DNA of 64,000 bases from Homarus americanus (Eukaryota > Arthropoda > Malacostraca > Decapoda > Nephropidae). A model generated the notes under the pieces. The model made no database searches, was not told the DNA's origin, and worked only from the letters and a program-made list of their open reading frames with translations. Positions 26,812 to 38,602 of the stretch are shown here, piece by piece (the first letter of the stretch is position 1; every line of letters starts with the position of its first letter). The DNA is taken from assembly GCF_018991925.1 (NCBI RefSeq), contig NW_024727857.1:124001-188000 (forward strand), in the 5' to 3' direction. The translations under genes were made by a program, and so were the position numbers.

Positions 26812-26935
26812 AGGTTACGTTAAGTTTGGTTAGGTTAGGTTACGTTAAGTTTGTTTAGGTTAGGTTAGGTTTACATTCGATTAGTTTAATTTAATTTAAG
26901 TCATATTAAGTTGGATTACGTTAAGTTAGACTCTG
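26812..26935. repeat. TTAGG-like degenerate block
   Basis: GGTTAGGTTACGTTAAG words occur twice at 26826-26858 and decay into TTTAATTTAAG and GTTAAG words. Related to the arthropod telomeric word TTAGG, but interstitial and degenerate. Confidence 0.75.
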
Positions 26936-26994
26936 GTTCAAGGACTTGGGCTCAGTGAGTCTTGCTTCCTCCTGCATATACCAGCGACGGCGGT

Positions 26995-27505
26995 GAGGAA
27001 GAACACCATTAAAGGCGGGAAGGGGAATGAGAAGAGGCAAGGAAGCGGAAAATAGTGAAGGTTGTAAGTGAGGTGAGGGAGAGTGAGAGTGAGTGAGAGA
27101 TAAGGAGGGACTAAGGGAAAAGGAGGAAGGGAGGGAGAGGGAGTGATGGGGGGAGGGAGTGAGGGGTAGTGAGCGAGGTAGAGGGAGGGACAGATGGAGA
27201 GGGAGTGAGTGAGATAGAGGGAGCGGGTGAGGGGGAGTAGAAGAGGGTGAGGATGATGTAGGGAGAGAGAAGAAGAGTGTGGTTGAGGGAGAGGGAAGAA
27301 GAGAATAGTAGAAATTTGAGGATGAGTGAGGCATAAGTGAAGAAAGATGAGATAGAGGAAGGAAGGGTGAAGGTAAGTAAAGGTAAATTAAGGAGGGTAA
27401 AGATGAAGGAAGAACAGGAAGGGAAATGAGGATGAAAGAGGAAAATACACTTTAGGATACTGAGGATAAATAAGTGTGAGTAAAGGAGAGAGAGAGAGAG
27501 AGAGT
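26995..27505. other. Purine-rich tract with short (GA)n
   Basis: GGGAGAGGGAGTGAG-type words dominate the plus strand, with a GA run at 27487-27504. The minus-strand Leu/Ser/Pro-rich frame is a composition shadow. Confidence 0.75.
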
Positions 27506-29665
27506 CTATAACCTGAATATACCTCGATATATGGACTAATGCTCTGATTAACTGTATTTGTTTTCCGTTTCAAGACAACTCCAGACTCCTCTAGTGACAT
27601 CCTCAGGTTCCCAAGCCGTAAGAATCGAGAAACACGTAACTCACTTGTCAAAAACTGGTGTAGAAAATATAATGAGTCGCTGAAGGAAAAATAAGGTGTC
27701 TGACATTTGCCCAGGTGGTCCATGACGTCACTAGAGTGGAGGAGCGCTATTGGTGGGGTTTTTCCTGAAGATAATTTTCACTTTATATAATTCAAGGTCC
27801 GATAATTGAAGAGAATCGTAATGAAATTGCCTAAATTAAGAATAACTAATTAAGGATTGTTGATAAATCGTGGCAAATAATTAGTTTTCGATGTTTTTTG
27901 GTGTAGTTTACGTTAGACTGTAAGAGATATACATGAGGGTGTGGACTGACACTGAGGCGAATACTCAAGCTACACTTAGTCTTCCACTGAATTACTTATC
28001 AACTTAGGGCGTCATTTAACCAGGTATGCCTGACGTTACGCAGTCATTTGTGAAGTCACTTTGAATTCAGGTTCGTCTAGGATTTGAATTAATTAAAAAA
28101 TCAGACCAAACACCTCAGGTCATAGCATTAGACTTATGAAGTAAAGGATTAACTAACCAATTTAGTTAGCTGCTGATTTAGAGTAGTCTAATTATCATGA
28201 CAGCACCAGAGTAAGTTAACATAAATAAACAAGATAAATTTAAAAATACTTATTATGACCTTAACAAACAATAACTTAGGAACTAACAACCCGTAACCCA
28301 CGAATGGTCATGAACTTAACATTTCTCAACATTACTAATTGTATTCAGCAATATAATTTTTAACTAATAAATTGTGTGAATGACGTGATGTGGGAACACT
28401 GTTTAAATATAGGGATGTGGCGTATGTGTGCAGGAGGTGGTTCGAATGTGGAAGGTGTGGCAGTCAGATGTTTGTTTTTTCATTACATTTGTTTTCCAAT
28501 ATATAAATAATTGTTGATAATATTAAATTAAAATACTATATACAGATAAAGCAATTCATCAGTAAAAATATAAACAAAAGATCGTGTACCAGGAAAGGAT
28601 CATGTAGCCGCGGTGTTGCCAGCCAGTGATCCCATTACCTGACCACCTCGTCTCCTCATTACTAACACGTGTGGTATCTTTTATCTTAACCAATAACACA
28701 ATTAACAGTTACTCAACACGTTACTCTACACTATAGTCACTAAATCAATACACCACCTACCTTACCTGACCTAATAGATGGATTGTCATAACTCGGTAAA
28801 TATAACTAACAGTAAACGTAACAGGGATATAACACCCGACTTAGGATTGGGGTCAAAACTCGACATTAAGCACAACACAACATAAGAGTGAGGTCAGATA
28901 ATAATTAGGGTAATGCCAGATTAGGAAATTATGATACACAACACTGTACAATACCTGAGGCTCTGTTGGGATCTTATAGTTAATGCTTATTTGTCTGCTC
29001 GGGACCACAACACACAAGTTCATAAGTGACCACAGTAAGGGCTCAACACGTCTGGCCTATGAGGGATGCCGTTTCTCTTTATATAGGGCCAAACACCAGC
29101 AGGGGGAGCTCAAGGTGTAACAAGCGTGAGGATAGTTTAACTTGTTGGGGAAGAGCAGCTCACAAGGACTGAAGTTTGTACACGGGATATTGGCTGGCCC
29201 GTCCTTACAGGCCCTTCCTATAACAACACCTAATCGTCTGTCCTCAAGCTGTTCACACTCCACGTGCTGTGCGGGAACTGGGAACGTGTCCTGCTGTGTA
29301 GGTGTGTGGGGAGGGAGGCGGGAGGGGGAGGACCTCTGTTTCTGTGTAAGAACGCTTGTGTGTCTAAATAATTATGTTGTTCCACTTTACATATAAATAC
29401 AACTTTTATTAATAATTAAGTACCTCAGGATTTTTCGTGATTAAATAGTCAAGAATAAACATCTCAGTTTCCTATTAGGAGTCTGAGTATCGGCTGTTTG
29501 TGCCGAAAATGGTAAACAAGATAATAAAAAGTGATGTTTATTTTACAGCTTCATTTGCATACTTACTGTACGTCAAGTAGTCGCCTCTCTCTGGCGCCTC
29601 AAGAATTGGCCGGGAATTCAAAGGCAACAAAAATCATTGAACTTCGGTCTCTTTTGGTCAGAAAA
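27506..29665. other. Two kilobases of AT-rich unique sequence
   Basis: Contains a TGACGTCA word at 27723 and an ATTGG (inverted CCAAT) word near 27749, then AT-rich sequence with many TAACTAA-type words. The 29040-29345 part is GC-richer with opposing open frames, but I find no recognisable protein. A short ATA-rich run lies at 29668-29690. Confidence 0.5.
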
Positions 29666-30057
29666 AAAATAATAATTATAATAATCATAGTAAAAGAAAG
29701 AAGATACGAATTTATGTATTTGGATATGTGTGTCATGTATATAAGTCACCAGCAATCATTAGTGAAGGATTCATAAGCGACTAAACTCTTTGATATGACG
29801 CCTTGATCCCTAAAAGACGCCCCCCTCCTTTCCAATGGTGTTATCTTATCTTTGACTTGCACCTGAAAAAAAAAATCCTCAAACACAATAAACACCAATC
29901 AGTCAGGTCAGTAAAGGAAGATATCGGGGTGAATGAACGTAGCCAAACATAAACAAATGGATTGTACTGTATGTCTGTCTTGCTGGGGATGTGGCACATG
30001 TTGCAGGTGTTTATGAGTGTTTTGAGTGGGCAGGGAGAGGCTGTGTTGAACATCTTG

Positions 30058-30059
<2 letters not shown>

Positions 30060-30103
<44 letters not shown>

Positions 30104-30115
30104 ACCACCACCACC
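30060..30115. repeat. (CA)n-(CAC)n compound microsatellite
   Basis: CA run at 30060-30102 passing directly into six CAC units. Confidence 0.96.
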
Positions 30116-30309
30116 ATTACAGCCGCCCTGAGTAGGTGAAGGAGAGGGCGGTAGGGGAGGTAACGACAGGGAAACACAGCCGAGGGTCTTAACGCTGATG
30201 CAGGTATCAGAGGTAACACCTGGGAGGTTCAAACTTGTGTCGGATCATTCTTACTGACGAAGTTAGGTGGAGGAACGAGGAACTCATAATGTTGTTTTCC
30301 ATTGTTTCA

Positions 30310-30930
30310 CTTTACACCCATTCATATTCCTCCTCTTCCTCCCTTCCATATGGCCCTCCTCTTCCTTCCCTGTTCCTTTTCCCCTTTCTCTTCATTCTTT
30401 TCCTCCTCGTACTTCTTAATCCTCCTCCTTCATTCGTTCATCTTCTTTTTCTTCTTCCTCCATTTCCTTCACTTCATACTCCTTCATTCATTTCTTCTTC
30501 ATCCTTTTATTCATCTTTCTCCTCTTCCTCTTCCTCCTCCAATTTAAGTTTGGAGGAAGAACGAGCCCCTTATTCTACAACTACTACTCCCATTTTTATT
30601 CTGTGTCTTTATTCCCTTTCTTTTCCTTCCCTTTCTCTTTCTCCTCCTCTTGTCCTTCTCCATTCACTGATCTGTTTATTTGTTTGGATATCTTCGTTAC
30701 CTAGATATCCTTTCATCTCTTTCTACCACTTCCTGTTTCTCCCGACAGGCCGAAAGAAGGAAAGAAAGAAAGAAAGAAAGAAAAATGGACAACATATCTA
30801 TCAACTCCCCTCACCCCTCTTTCATTATTTCCTCTTTCCTTTATCCTCACATTCATTCACTCCTTCCTCACCCTCATTTTCATTCTTTCTCTTCTCATCT
30901 CTTCTCTTCCCCCCCCACCCCTTGTATCGC
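30310..30930. other. Pyrimidine-rich tract
   Basis: The plus strand is dominated by TTCCTCCTC words, with a (GAAA)n insert at 30755-30783. It yields a 232-codon plus-strand frame rich in Ser, Phe, Leu and Pro. I reject that as a gene: no domains, composition fully explained by the tract, and a KKERKKERKK segment that is the GAAA run. Confidence 0.8.
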
Positions 30931-31214
30931 TAAGCAGAAGGGAGAGCCCGGGGACCTGCTTCTCTCAATACTTTGTTAGTTTCTTCCCGTAAACTTTGGC
31001 AATATAGTTACTGACTCCAGCTGATCATACCCGGTGTGCCTTAAAGGTATTATCTCCCAGGCATAAGAGATTGACGTCATGAGACATATTGGAGTTTTTT
31101 TCTTCTTCTCTTTATCTCAGCGGCAGATCATGACAGTAGGTAAGAAGTTAACCCAAATATTGCTGATGACTAAAGAGAATATTAAGTTAGTATTGGTTCA
31201 TGCGTGAGTGTGTG

Positions 31215-31221
31215 TGTGCGA

Positions 31222-31257
<36 letters not shown>

Positions 31258-31304
31258 CAGTGAGAGAGAGAGAGACAGAGAGAGAAAGAGAGAGAGAGAG
31301 ACGT
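31215..31304. repeat. (GA)n microsatellite with CAGA interruptions
   Basis: GA runs interrupted by ACAGAGAG, ACAGTGAG and AAAG words over about 90 bp. Confidence 0.95.
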
Positions 31305-31783
31305 GGCTGATTCTGTTTTCGTCAAGATGTAACGCGATAGCCAGAGTATAATTATGTAAAACAACAGATCTTTGGAAAGCTCAATGATATTTTGTCAGTG
31401 TTTATAATGGTAAGTTTAGGAAGCGCATTGATTGTGATCTTATTACTGAACAATCCATTATGACTGTCAGGGAGGGCCAGATGACAGGTCAGGTCAGGTC
31501 GGGTTTGGTCGGTTCAGGTGAGAGGGAGCAACAAGCCGCCATAACTGTCAGGCGTGCTCCCCCCCCCCCCCAAGAAGAACGACTGTGTTTTTGCCGTGAG
31601 AAGTGTTTTGAAATCCCTGGGTTCGAACCTTCTTAGTGGGTCATTTAGAAGCCTCGGTGCAGGAGAACGGTGCTCGGGGGAATATAATGCGGTGAGTTAT
31701 GGTCCAGCCCACCACCAACTCCCTCATCCAATCAGCGAACACACGCACGGGGGGAAAAAACACCGAGTTTGTTACAACACTTA
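31305..31783. other. Unique sequence with AGGTC repeat and C run
   Basis: CAGGTCAGGTCAGGTCGGG at 31484-31504 and an 11-13-base C run near 31559-31571. No gene recognised. Confidence 0.55.
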
Positions 31784-32219
31784 AGAACATAAGAACATAA
31801 GAATGGAGGAAACTGCAGCTGGCCTATTGGCCCATACTGGGCAGTCCCATTTACACCCAACCCCTATTGCTCATATATCCACCCAACCTATGTTTAAAGC
31901 TATCCAGCGTATTCGAGTTAATGATGGTGTTTGGTAACTTGTTCCACTCATCCACTATTCTATTTCTAAGCCAATGTTTACCTATTTCGCGCCTAAATCT
32001 AAATTTGTCTAATTTAAAGCCATTGTTACGAGTTCGCTCCTGGTTGGATAGTTTGAGTACCTTTGTAATGTCCCCTTTGTTCAGCCCTGACTTCCATTTA
32101 TACACCTCTATCATATTGCCCCTCACTCTACATCTCTCGACGGAGTGCAGATTAAGATGCTTTAACCTGTCTCTGTACTCAAGGTTCCTAATGCCCGGGA
32201 TTAGTAGAATGCATTTTCA
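31784..32219 (-). mobile_element. 5'-truncated LINE 3' end (CR1/L2/Jockey-like)
   Basis: The minus-strand frame, open from 32216 down to a TAA at 31851-31853, reads LIPGIRNLEYRDRLKHLNL, then RVRGNMIEVYKWKSGLNKG, then QERTRNNGFKLDKFRFRRE, then WLRNRIVDEWNKLPNTII, then SFKHRLGGYMSN. The series (Y..RL..L.L), RG.MIE.YK, TR.......(K)....R, RVV..WN.LP, SFK..LD is the standard C-terminus of non-LTR reverse transcriptases (family knowledge). About 65 bp of 3' UTR follow, ending in a short tandem tail, (TTCTTATG) about two and a half times, on the minus strand; such octamer-type tails are typical of CR1-like elements. The in-frame TGA at 32217-32219 and loss of similarity beyond it mark a 5' truncation. 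The coding part has no internal stop or frameshift, suggesting moderate age. Nearby plus-strand CCTAA repeats begin at about 32279. Confidence 0.85.
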
Positions 32220-32276
32220 TCTGCCAATACGATATTTAGATTCGGAACTTAACCCAGCTTAACTTACCTGATCTAA

Positions 32277-32312
32277 GCTAAATTAACCTAACCTAACCTA
32301 ACCATCTGAGAA
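32277..32312. repeat. (CCTAA)n block
   Basis: AACCTAACCTAACCTAACC on the plus strand: four clean telomere-like units after degenerate TTAACTTACC words. Confidence 0.85.
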
Positions 32313-32419
32313 ATAAAATGAAACATGGATTTATTTCTTCTGCTCTTTTATCTTTCAAAGTGATTCAACAGTTTCATCATGGCTGGCAAGAGAGCATTAG
32401 TTGACTATCTCCCCTTAAG

Positions 32420-32492
32420 TGGTGGTAGTGGTGGTGGTAGTGGTGGTGGTACTGGTGGTGATAGTGGTGGTGATAGTGGTGGTGGTGGTGAT
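32420..32492. repeat. (GGTGGTAGT)-type trinucleotide repeat
   Basis: GGT/AGT/GAT codon-like run preceded by ATGGCTGGCAAGAGAGC at 32379. The resulting MAGKRALVDYL...GGSGGGSGG frame stays open for 111 codons, but the part after the repeat has no protein character. Confidence 0.9.
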
Positions 32493-33725
32493 GGAATTTT
32501 ACCTCACGAACACATCTTCAATAATATAATAGGAATTTCAATGGGTATGTGGGATTCGTTAAGAGAAATTTCCATTTTTTTTGTCAGGACCGTTACCCTT
32601 CCATTAAACGATGGAAAACATATGAACATATTTTTTTTACTTTATATTAATGCCTATGAAATATTTATTAAAACATTTGATATAACATTCGTAGTAAAAT
32701 ATCCTGCAAGATGACTACATACACTTTTCTGGAACTTCTCCCTGGGTCATAACGAAGACTTTAAGTGGTTGGTGACTTATTCACCCTTACGAGGCCTTGA
32801 CCTGAGCCAACTTAACATTATACATTTTCAAGTCTAATTTAAGAGCGAAATGTAATGTAATTCTTTCATGAAAACAACGTGGAAGTATTATATGGCGGAA
32901 ATTTCCCTTAAATATGATAATATAGTCAGTGTTGTTTTCGGGAGTGAAGTGGACCTGAATACACCTCAAAATTTACAGCTATATAAATGTCACACTCATT
33001 TTCTTGAGGGATTTACCTGGCTTTGAGACACGAGTTTTCTCTTTCTTCCTACATATATCCCCCCCCCCCCCTTCTCTCTCTCTCTCTCCATGCCTTAATG
33101 CTAGTTTTTATTATAGTAAACTGTATATCACTCTCCACGTACCATCAAGGACACATCAAGGTACACGGTTGCTTTAACTTACTCCTTTGATTATACATGT
33201 TATCGAATTCCGTTGTTTTTTTTTTCTCCCCGCTTCCATCACCTTAATGACCAGACCCCAATTTACCCCCCGCCGTGGCATCCAATATTTATCATCTTCA
33301 CTGTAATTAAATTTTTTTTTCTCTTCCTAGTTCGTGTAGATTAATATTTCTATGATGGATCTTTTTAATATATTCTTCTAACGTATTGATTAGGCCTATA
33401 ATTTTTTTGTATATATGTATAATTATATTTGTGGGTATATATAATGGTTTTTGTTATAGTGCCACGGGTGTTATAGTCATTTTAGGTTAGGTTAGGTTCC
33501 TGTTTATACTTGTCTCTGAAGGTTACAAAGAACAAGTGTATTGAGTGCTAAGTGTTTTAATGTATTACTTGTGCAAATTGTTAAGTGTGTTTACATTCTG
33601 AGATAAGTGTAATCAAGAATTCATCCTTAACACATTAACATTTAAAATATTTAACATAATTTCGTGTCTCTTGGTGTTTCGTGTCCTCATAAGTAAACTA
33701 AACTTCTTGAACGAGGAAATGTGAT
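32493..33725. other. AT-rich unique sequence
   Basis: Contains a C run at 33059-33070, a short CT run, and GGTTAGGTTAGG at 33485-33497. No gene recognised. Confidence 0.5.
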
Positions 33726-34236
33726 ACTAACTAACTCACTCACTAAACTAATTCACTCACTCACTAACTAAACTAAATAACTAAACTAACTAACTCACTC
33801 ACTAACTAAACTTACTCACTCACTCACTAACTAAACTAACTCACTCACTAACTAAACTAACTCACTCACTCACTAACTAAACTAACTCACTCACTAACTA
33901 AACTAACTCACTCACTCACTAACTAAACTAACTCACTCACTCACTAACTAAACTAACTCACTCACTAACTAAACTAACTCACTCACTCACTAACTAAACT
34001 AACTCACTCACTAACTAAACTAACTCACTCACTCACTAACTAAACTAACTCACTCACTCACTAACTAAACTAACTCACTCACTAACTAAACTAACTCACT
34101 CACTCACTAACTAAACTAACTCACTCACTAACTAAACTAACTCACTCACTCACTAACTAAACTAACTCACTCACTCACTAACTAAACTAACTCACTCACT
34201 CACTCACTAACCTCCCAGCTGACACTCACTCACTCA
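33726..34236. repeat. 500-bp ACTCACTCACTAACTAAACTA minisatellite
   Basis: ACTCACTC, ACTAACTA and AACTA tetranucleotide blocks alternate in a regular order. There are about 21 units of 20 or 24 bp, differing by whether two or three ACTC blocks are present. The 20- and 24-bp forms alternate for much of the array, giving a dimer period of about 44 bp. Confidence 0.95.
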
Positions 34237-36377
34237 CATATTACGGGATTTTACCCTCATTATGAATCATTTTTTACTCACTGGGCCAAGTTATTCACAC
34301 CTCCTCTTACTCACATCATCTTCCACAATTACAAAGTCTTTGAGGCCGTGTTGCCGCCGCTCTCCCGGGGACACACTCTGAATATTCAACACTGATTTAA
34401 AAATGAAATTTACAGAGCGAGAGACTGCCAGGAATCCCCGCGTGATGACAGTGTTATACCTGGATACAAGTTAACGGAGAGCTTGCCTTCACAGTCTTTT
34501 ATTTCTCTCTTGTCTCATAGTTCTTAATTGTTTGGTAGAATGACTGACTGGCCCACTATTTGACTGGTTGACTCACTGACTGGCTGACCCACTGGCTATT
34601 TAATTGACTGACTGACAGGTTAATTGACTGACTGTCTGACTCTAACCACTCACGTAACGCTGTCAGGAAATGTTTAGTAACCCTTGTTAACTAGTGTCTC
34701 GTAACTCCGTATTATCCCTCGTAACACTGACAACTATGTATCATCCTCGTAACGATGACACACACGAATTATTCACCACGCGGCTAATATGAATGACCTG
34801 TGTGGTTCCTTCGACGTCACAGCTTTCCAGACATGCCAACAGGTGGGGAATATTCAGGTAGAAGTCATGTGATTAAGCTGGACCATCACGTCACACCTGA
34901 GTCAGTTACCTTAGTTCCACACAGGTGAGAGGCAATAGACCGTGCGAGGAATTTGTCTGTTTGCCTCTCTCCCTACCTGCTGAGCTATATACGTCTGTCT
35001 GTATAAGTATCTGCCAACCTTCCTACGATATATACATTGTTTAAGACGTAATATAACTTGTTGTAAATAGCTAATTCGTGATGTCATTATATAAGATGTA
35101 GAGCCAGGTAGTCACATGTTCGTGAAATTTACACACAGTAGAGTAACTTGTGACCTAGCCATGGTAAAGACCCGCTGCAGGTACAGTTGTAAAATTATTC
35201 ATTAAACTTTTTTTTCGTTCTGCAGACCCTGAGAGGTAATCAGTGACGGCGTAGTAGTCAGAGGCATAAACCCTCAGAATCACGGAAGTCTTGTGAATAC
35301 TAAACCACTACACAGGGTGAGGCAGCGGAGGTCACGCCGCCAATGCACTGCGACAAACCTTCTCTCATTTCCTGGAACATCTATCACAGCTCCACTGTGT
35401 TCCTGCCACCGTGTTATTATGCCGAGGGGAGGTCGCCTGTGTGAGATGCTATCATTTATCTGCTGCTTCTGCCAGGCCACGGCCTTCCCTCCTCACCTCG
35501 GGTCAGTGTAGCGTCCATTCCTGCTCTCATAAGAGGATGAGTATGGAGTCTGCCTACATCTGTCTGCTTAGTGTGTTGTGGCCTCGTAAATATTTTCATT
35601 TTTTGGTAAATGAACTGAAAACGGATTCTTTTTGTTATTATTATTATTGTTATTATTATAATTATTATTGTTATTATTATTATTATAAAAATACCACCAT
35701 TTAGAATCTCCAGTAAGGGGACTTGAAGTTTATGCCTGACCAGTTAAGCCTCAACAGTTCATTTGTTTATCTGCTTGACTACGAGTATTATCTTTTTTGT
35801 GTACACAGGCAGGTTTTTTAATCATCTCACTCTAACGGCTACACACTCGAGTAAGAAACTGTACAATAATGTAATCTTAGATCTTGCGAGAGGGAGACCG
35901 TGGCATTAGCTGGTCCTCGCTAGATCTCGGAAGAATTCAGTAGTGTTTGTATCTTAACAATTAAAAAAGTTACCTGTTGCTAGAAATTAAGGGGATAGTG
36001 CTGGCGACTCACAGCTGGCCAGGCACCAAGGTGGTTAGATCTTTCCAACAAGTGACGCTTGACCGCTGCGTTACCACGACGGACATGTCTTAATGATCAT
36101 AATGCGCCAGGTGAGACACTGAGGTGCTGGATCGTAGGCAGATGACAACTGAACCTAAGTAAAATGAAAAGAAAAACAAAATTACACTTGGGGATATCTT
36201 GTACTATAGATAGGTTAAGTTAGCTCAATAATGCTGAACGAAACAAAAGTGTTCATGGATTTCTTACTTGAGGATGTCCAGACCAGTTGACAGAAAACAC
36301 GTAGGCCATGTAGGATAAACAAAAATGGGAACCCCTCCCCACACTAATGTACTGTAATGTTGGTACCACCTCTTGTA
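34237..36377. other. Unique sequence
   Basis: A degenerate GACTGACT run lies at 34540-34645. The GC-richer block 35280-35520 is open on both strands (66 and 72 codons) without a recognisable family. A TTA-rich run lies at 35632-35688. No gene is supported. Confidence 0.5.
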
Positions 36378-36560
36378 GGGATATCGAGGTCAGGCTGGGT
36401 ATCCTACAGGTAGTGAGGTCAGGCTGGATCCTACAGGTAGTGAGGACAGGCTGGGCTCCCCTACAGGTAGTGAAGGTCTGGCTGTGTATTCTACAGTTAG
36501 TGAGGTCAGGCTGGGCTCCCCTACAGGTAGTGAGGGTCAAACTGGGCTCCCCTATAGGCA
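36370..36560. repeat. ~30-bp minisatellite, CTACAGGTAGTGAGGTCAGG
   Basis: About six copies of a unit CTACAGGTAGTGAGGTCAGG plus CTGGGCTCCC. The spacing varies from 24 to 33 bp. Confidence 0.9.
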
Positions 36561-37432
36561 CTGGACCGAGCTGCCTCTGGCGGGCCTCAACAACAATCGG
36601 TCATCAAACAGGGCCATTCATCCCCCCCAATCCTCGTCCACTTTTCAGCTTCATTTTTTCTCACAGTTTGTATACAAGTAACAGCTGGTGGCTGTTGACC
36701 ACACACTCTCTCCCAGCCAGTTTATTCTACCGAAACACAAAAGTCTTTTTACGAATCCCCTTCATACGGCCGAGCTGTTCCAATATTCCGTTTCCGTCTT
36801 TTTCACTTCAATTTTTTCTTCTTTTTTTTACAAGACCCCGTACAGCCATTACCTAGGGTTCTGTTACTTCTAGTTTCGACTCATTTACTTAAGTCTCTAA
36901 TATTTCTAACTGGATGATGATTAACATAATAAAATTAGCGTCCTGTTGGTTAAATTAAGACTAAGTCAGGTTAGGTTAGGATACATTAGGTTAGGTTAGT
37001 TTTCACCAAGTTAATGTCCCAGTATCGTAACGTTATCCTTTGCCTCACAATAATCCTTTACCTGGTTTCATACCGAGTCTTTGTCTCGGGGAGGCAGGTA
37101 AGGCTGACAGCACAACCTTATCAAAAATTTCCGCCACATCCAGCAGTATTGCCTTCGCCTCAGGCATTTTAGGCTACGTTGAATCAGCCCAATATTAGGG
37201 TTTTCTGACCTATCTGATGGATGTTTTTAGTATGTCCTTCGAGAAGCTGGTCATTTTTTTATCCTACTATCTTTGTCTGTCTGTGTTTTCTCTGACCGTC
37301 TTTGTGTTTGTCTCTCTCTAAGTCTGTTTCTTTAAGCCCGTTTGTCTGAATGCATCTCTCTAAGTCTTTCTATCTGTCTGTCTCTTGTTTTTTTCGCTCC
37401 AAGGCTGTCTTTATTTCTCCAAGTCTATGTGT

Positions 37433-37435
<3 letters not shown>
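36561..37435. other. Unique sequence
   Basis: Contains GGTTAGGTTAGG-like blocks at 36967-36999 and TCTGTCTG-rich DNA from 37270. No gene recognised. Confidence 0.5.
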
Positions 37436-37495
<60 letters not shown>

Positions 37496-37502
37496 TCTCT
37501 CT
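37436..37502. repeat. (CT)n microsatellite
   Basis: CT run of about 67 bp. Confidence 0.97.
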
Positions 37503-37679
37503 TTAAGTTTATATGTTTGTGTGTTTGTCAGTGTGTTATTCTCCCTCGGTGTTTCAGTGTGGGAATGTTTGGGGAAAAATGTAGGGAATTACTCACCGTT
37601 AAGATGGCAGGGCGGTGTTAAAGGTGACCTGCAGTATTTTTCTGTCTCTTAAACCGACCATTACCTCCCCCCCCCCATG

Positions 37680-38030
37680 CTTTTTGTGACCTGTGTGACC
37701 TCTCGTGGGTGTTTGTGACCTTTTGTAACTTTTTGGGACAAATTGTGTCCTCGCGTGACCTCTTGTAACCTCATCTGACCCTTTGAGACCTCTTAAGACA
37801 TGTGTGGCATTTTTTGACATCGAGTAACCTCTTTTTTTACTTCTGGGAAACTCTATGACCTTGTGTGACATTCTGTGACCCCGGACAATCTCATTTAACC
37901 TTATATGACCTCTTTTGATCCTTTGTGACGTTTTGTGCCTCTCGTCTGGGCTCTTGTGACTTTATATGTACTCTTGTGACCCAGGTGACCTCGTATATCT
38001 TCATATGACCTCGTGGGTGACCTTTTATAA
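37680..38030. repeat. Degenerate TTGTGACCTC repeat
   Basis: TGACCT or close variants occur roughly every 10-16 bp for 350 bp (TTGTGACCTC, TTGTAACCTC, TCGTGTGACC). The repeat word contains TGACCT, the reverse complement of the nuclear-receptor half-site AGGTCA; that match is probably incidental. Confidence 0.75.
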
Positions 38031-38459
38031 CATCATGTTACTAATTAATTTCGTTGTTGCATGTTCAGTATTATGATCCGTACTAGACAAAGCATCTTTA
38101 TTTGCAGCACAATAATAACTTACCAGAGTGAAATGATGAAAAACTGTTAACATTTTCTGTAGAGCCTATCAGGGATGGCCGTGGTAAGTGTATGTAAAAC
38201 AATTATGTAAGGAATTAATTACTGATACAAGTTAAACAGTGATAATAAGTCAAGATAAAGGTGTAGAGGACGGAAACCACCCGAAAAACATTTTCACTTT
38301 TGGTAATTTATTGTAGGAATGTTTTAATAATGATATTACTTTTATTTCCCCCTTCCAAATATGAAATTAATTTTTTTCTGAAACGAATTGGAAAAAGTAG
38401 CGAGTTTAACTGTGTATAAGTAAGCGTTGGGTTTGTTTACGTATATTTACGTTCGAAAT

Positions 38460-38461
<2 letters not shown>
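38031..38461. other. AT-rich unique sequence
   Basis: Nothing recognised. Confidence 0.5.

Positions 38462-38544
<83 letters not shown>
38462..38544. repeat. (TA)n microsatellite
   Basis: TA run of about 83 bp with one TTTA interruption near 38534. Confidence 0.97.
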
Positions 38545-38547
38545 CAT

Positions 38548-38602
38548 GTAGATCCACAATCTGAAGATGTCTTAAATAAAGACGAAAGCTAAGGTGCTCC
38601 GT
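38548..38602 (+). ncRNA. Possible hammerhead ribozyme-like motif
   Basis: Right after the (TA)n array the order GTAGATCCACAAT, CTGAAGA, GTCTT-loop-AAGAC hairpin, GAAA, AGC-loop-GCT, C is seen. CTGANGA, a stem II hairpin and GAAA are the conserved core of the hammerhead ribozyme. AGC/GCT could be a short stem III, and ACAA/TTGT at the ends a short stem I. The unpaired U before stem II and the unpaired CG at stem I are departures from consensus. Penelope-like retroelements are known to carry hammerheads. Fold drawn by eye only. Confidence 0.3.

Noticed and set aside
30235..30933. 232-codon plus-strand open frame
   Set aside because: Ser/Phe/Leu/Pro-rich reading of a TTCCTC tract, including a KKERKK segment from (GAAA)n; no protein features.
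31612..31640. tRNA-like B-box (GGGTTCGAACC)
   Set aside because: No A-box or foldable cloverleaf upstream; a C run occupies the expected region. Not called as a tRNA or SINE.
32379..32714. Frame beginning MAGKRALVDYL with a Gly/Ser-rich stretch
   Set aside because: The Gly/Ser part is a GGT/AGT microsatellite and the sequence after it has no protein character. The first eleven residues alone are insufficient.
37680..38030. Cluster of nuclear-receptor half-sites (TGACCT)
   Set aside because: The half-site is part of the tandem repeat word TTGTGACCTC, spacing is irregular, and no DR/IR arrangement stands out.
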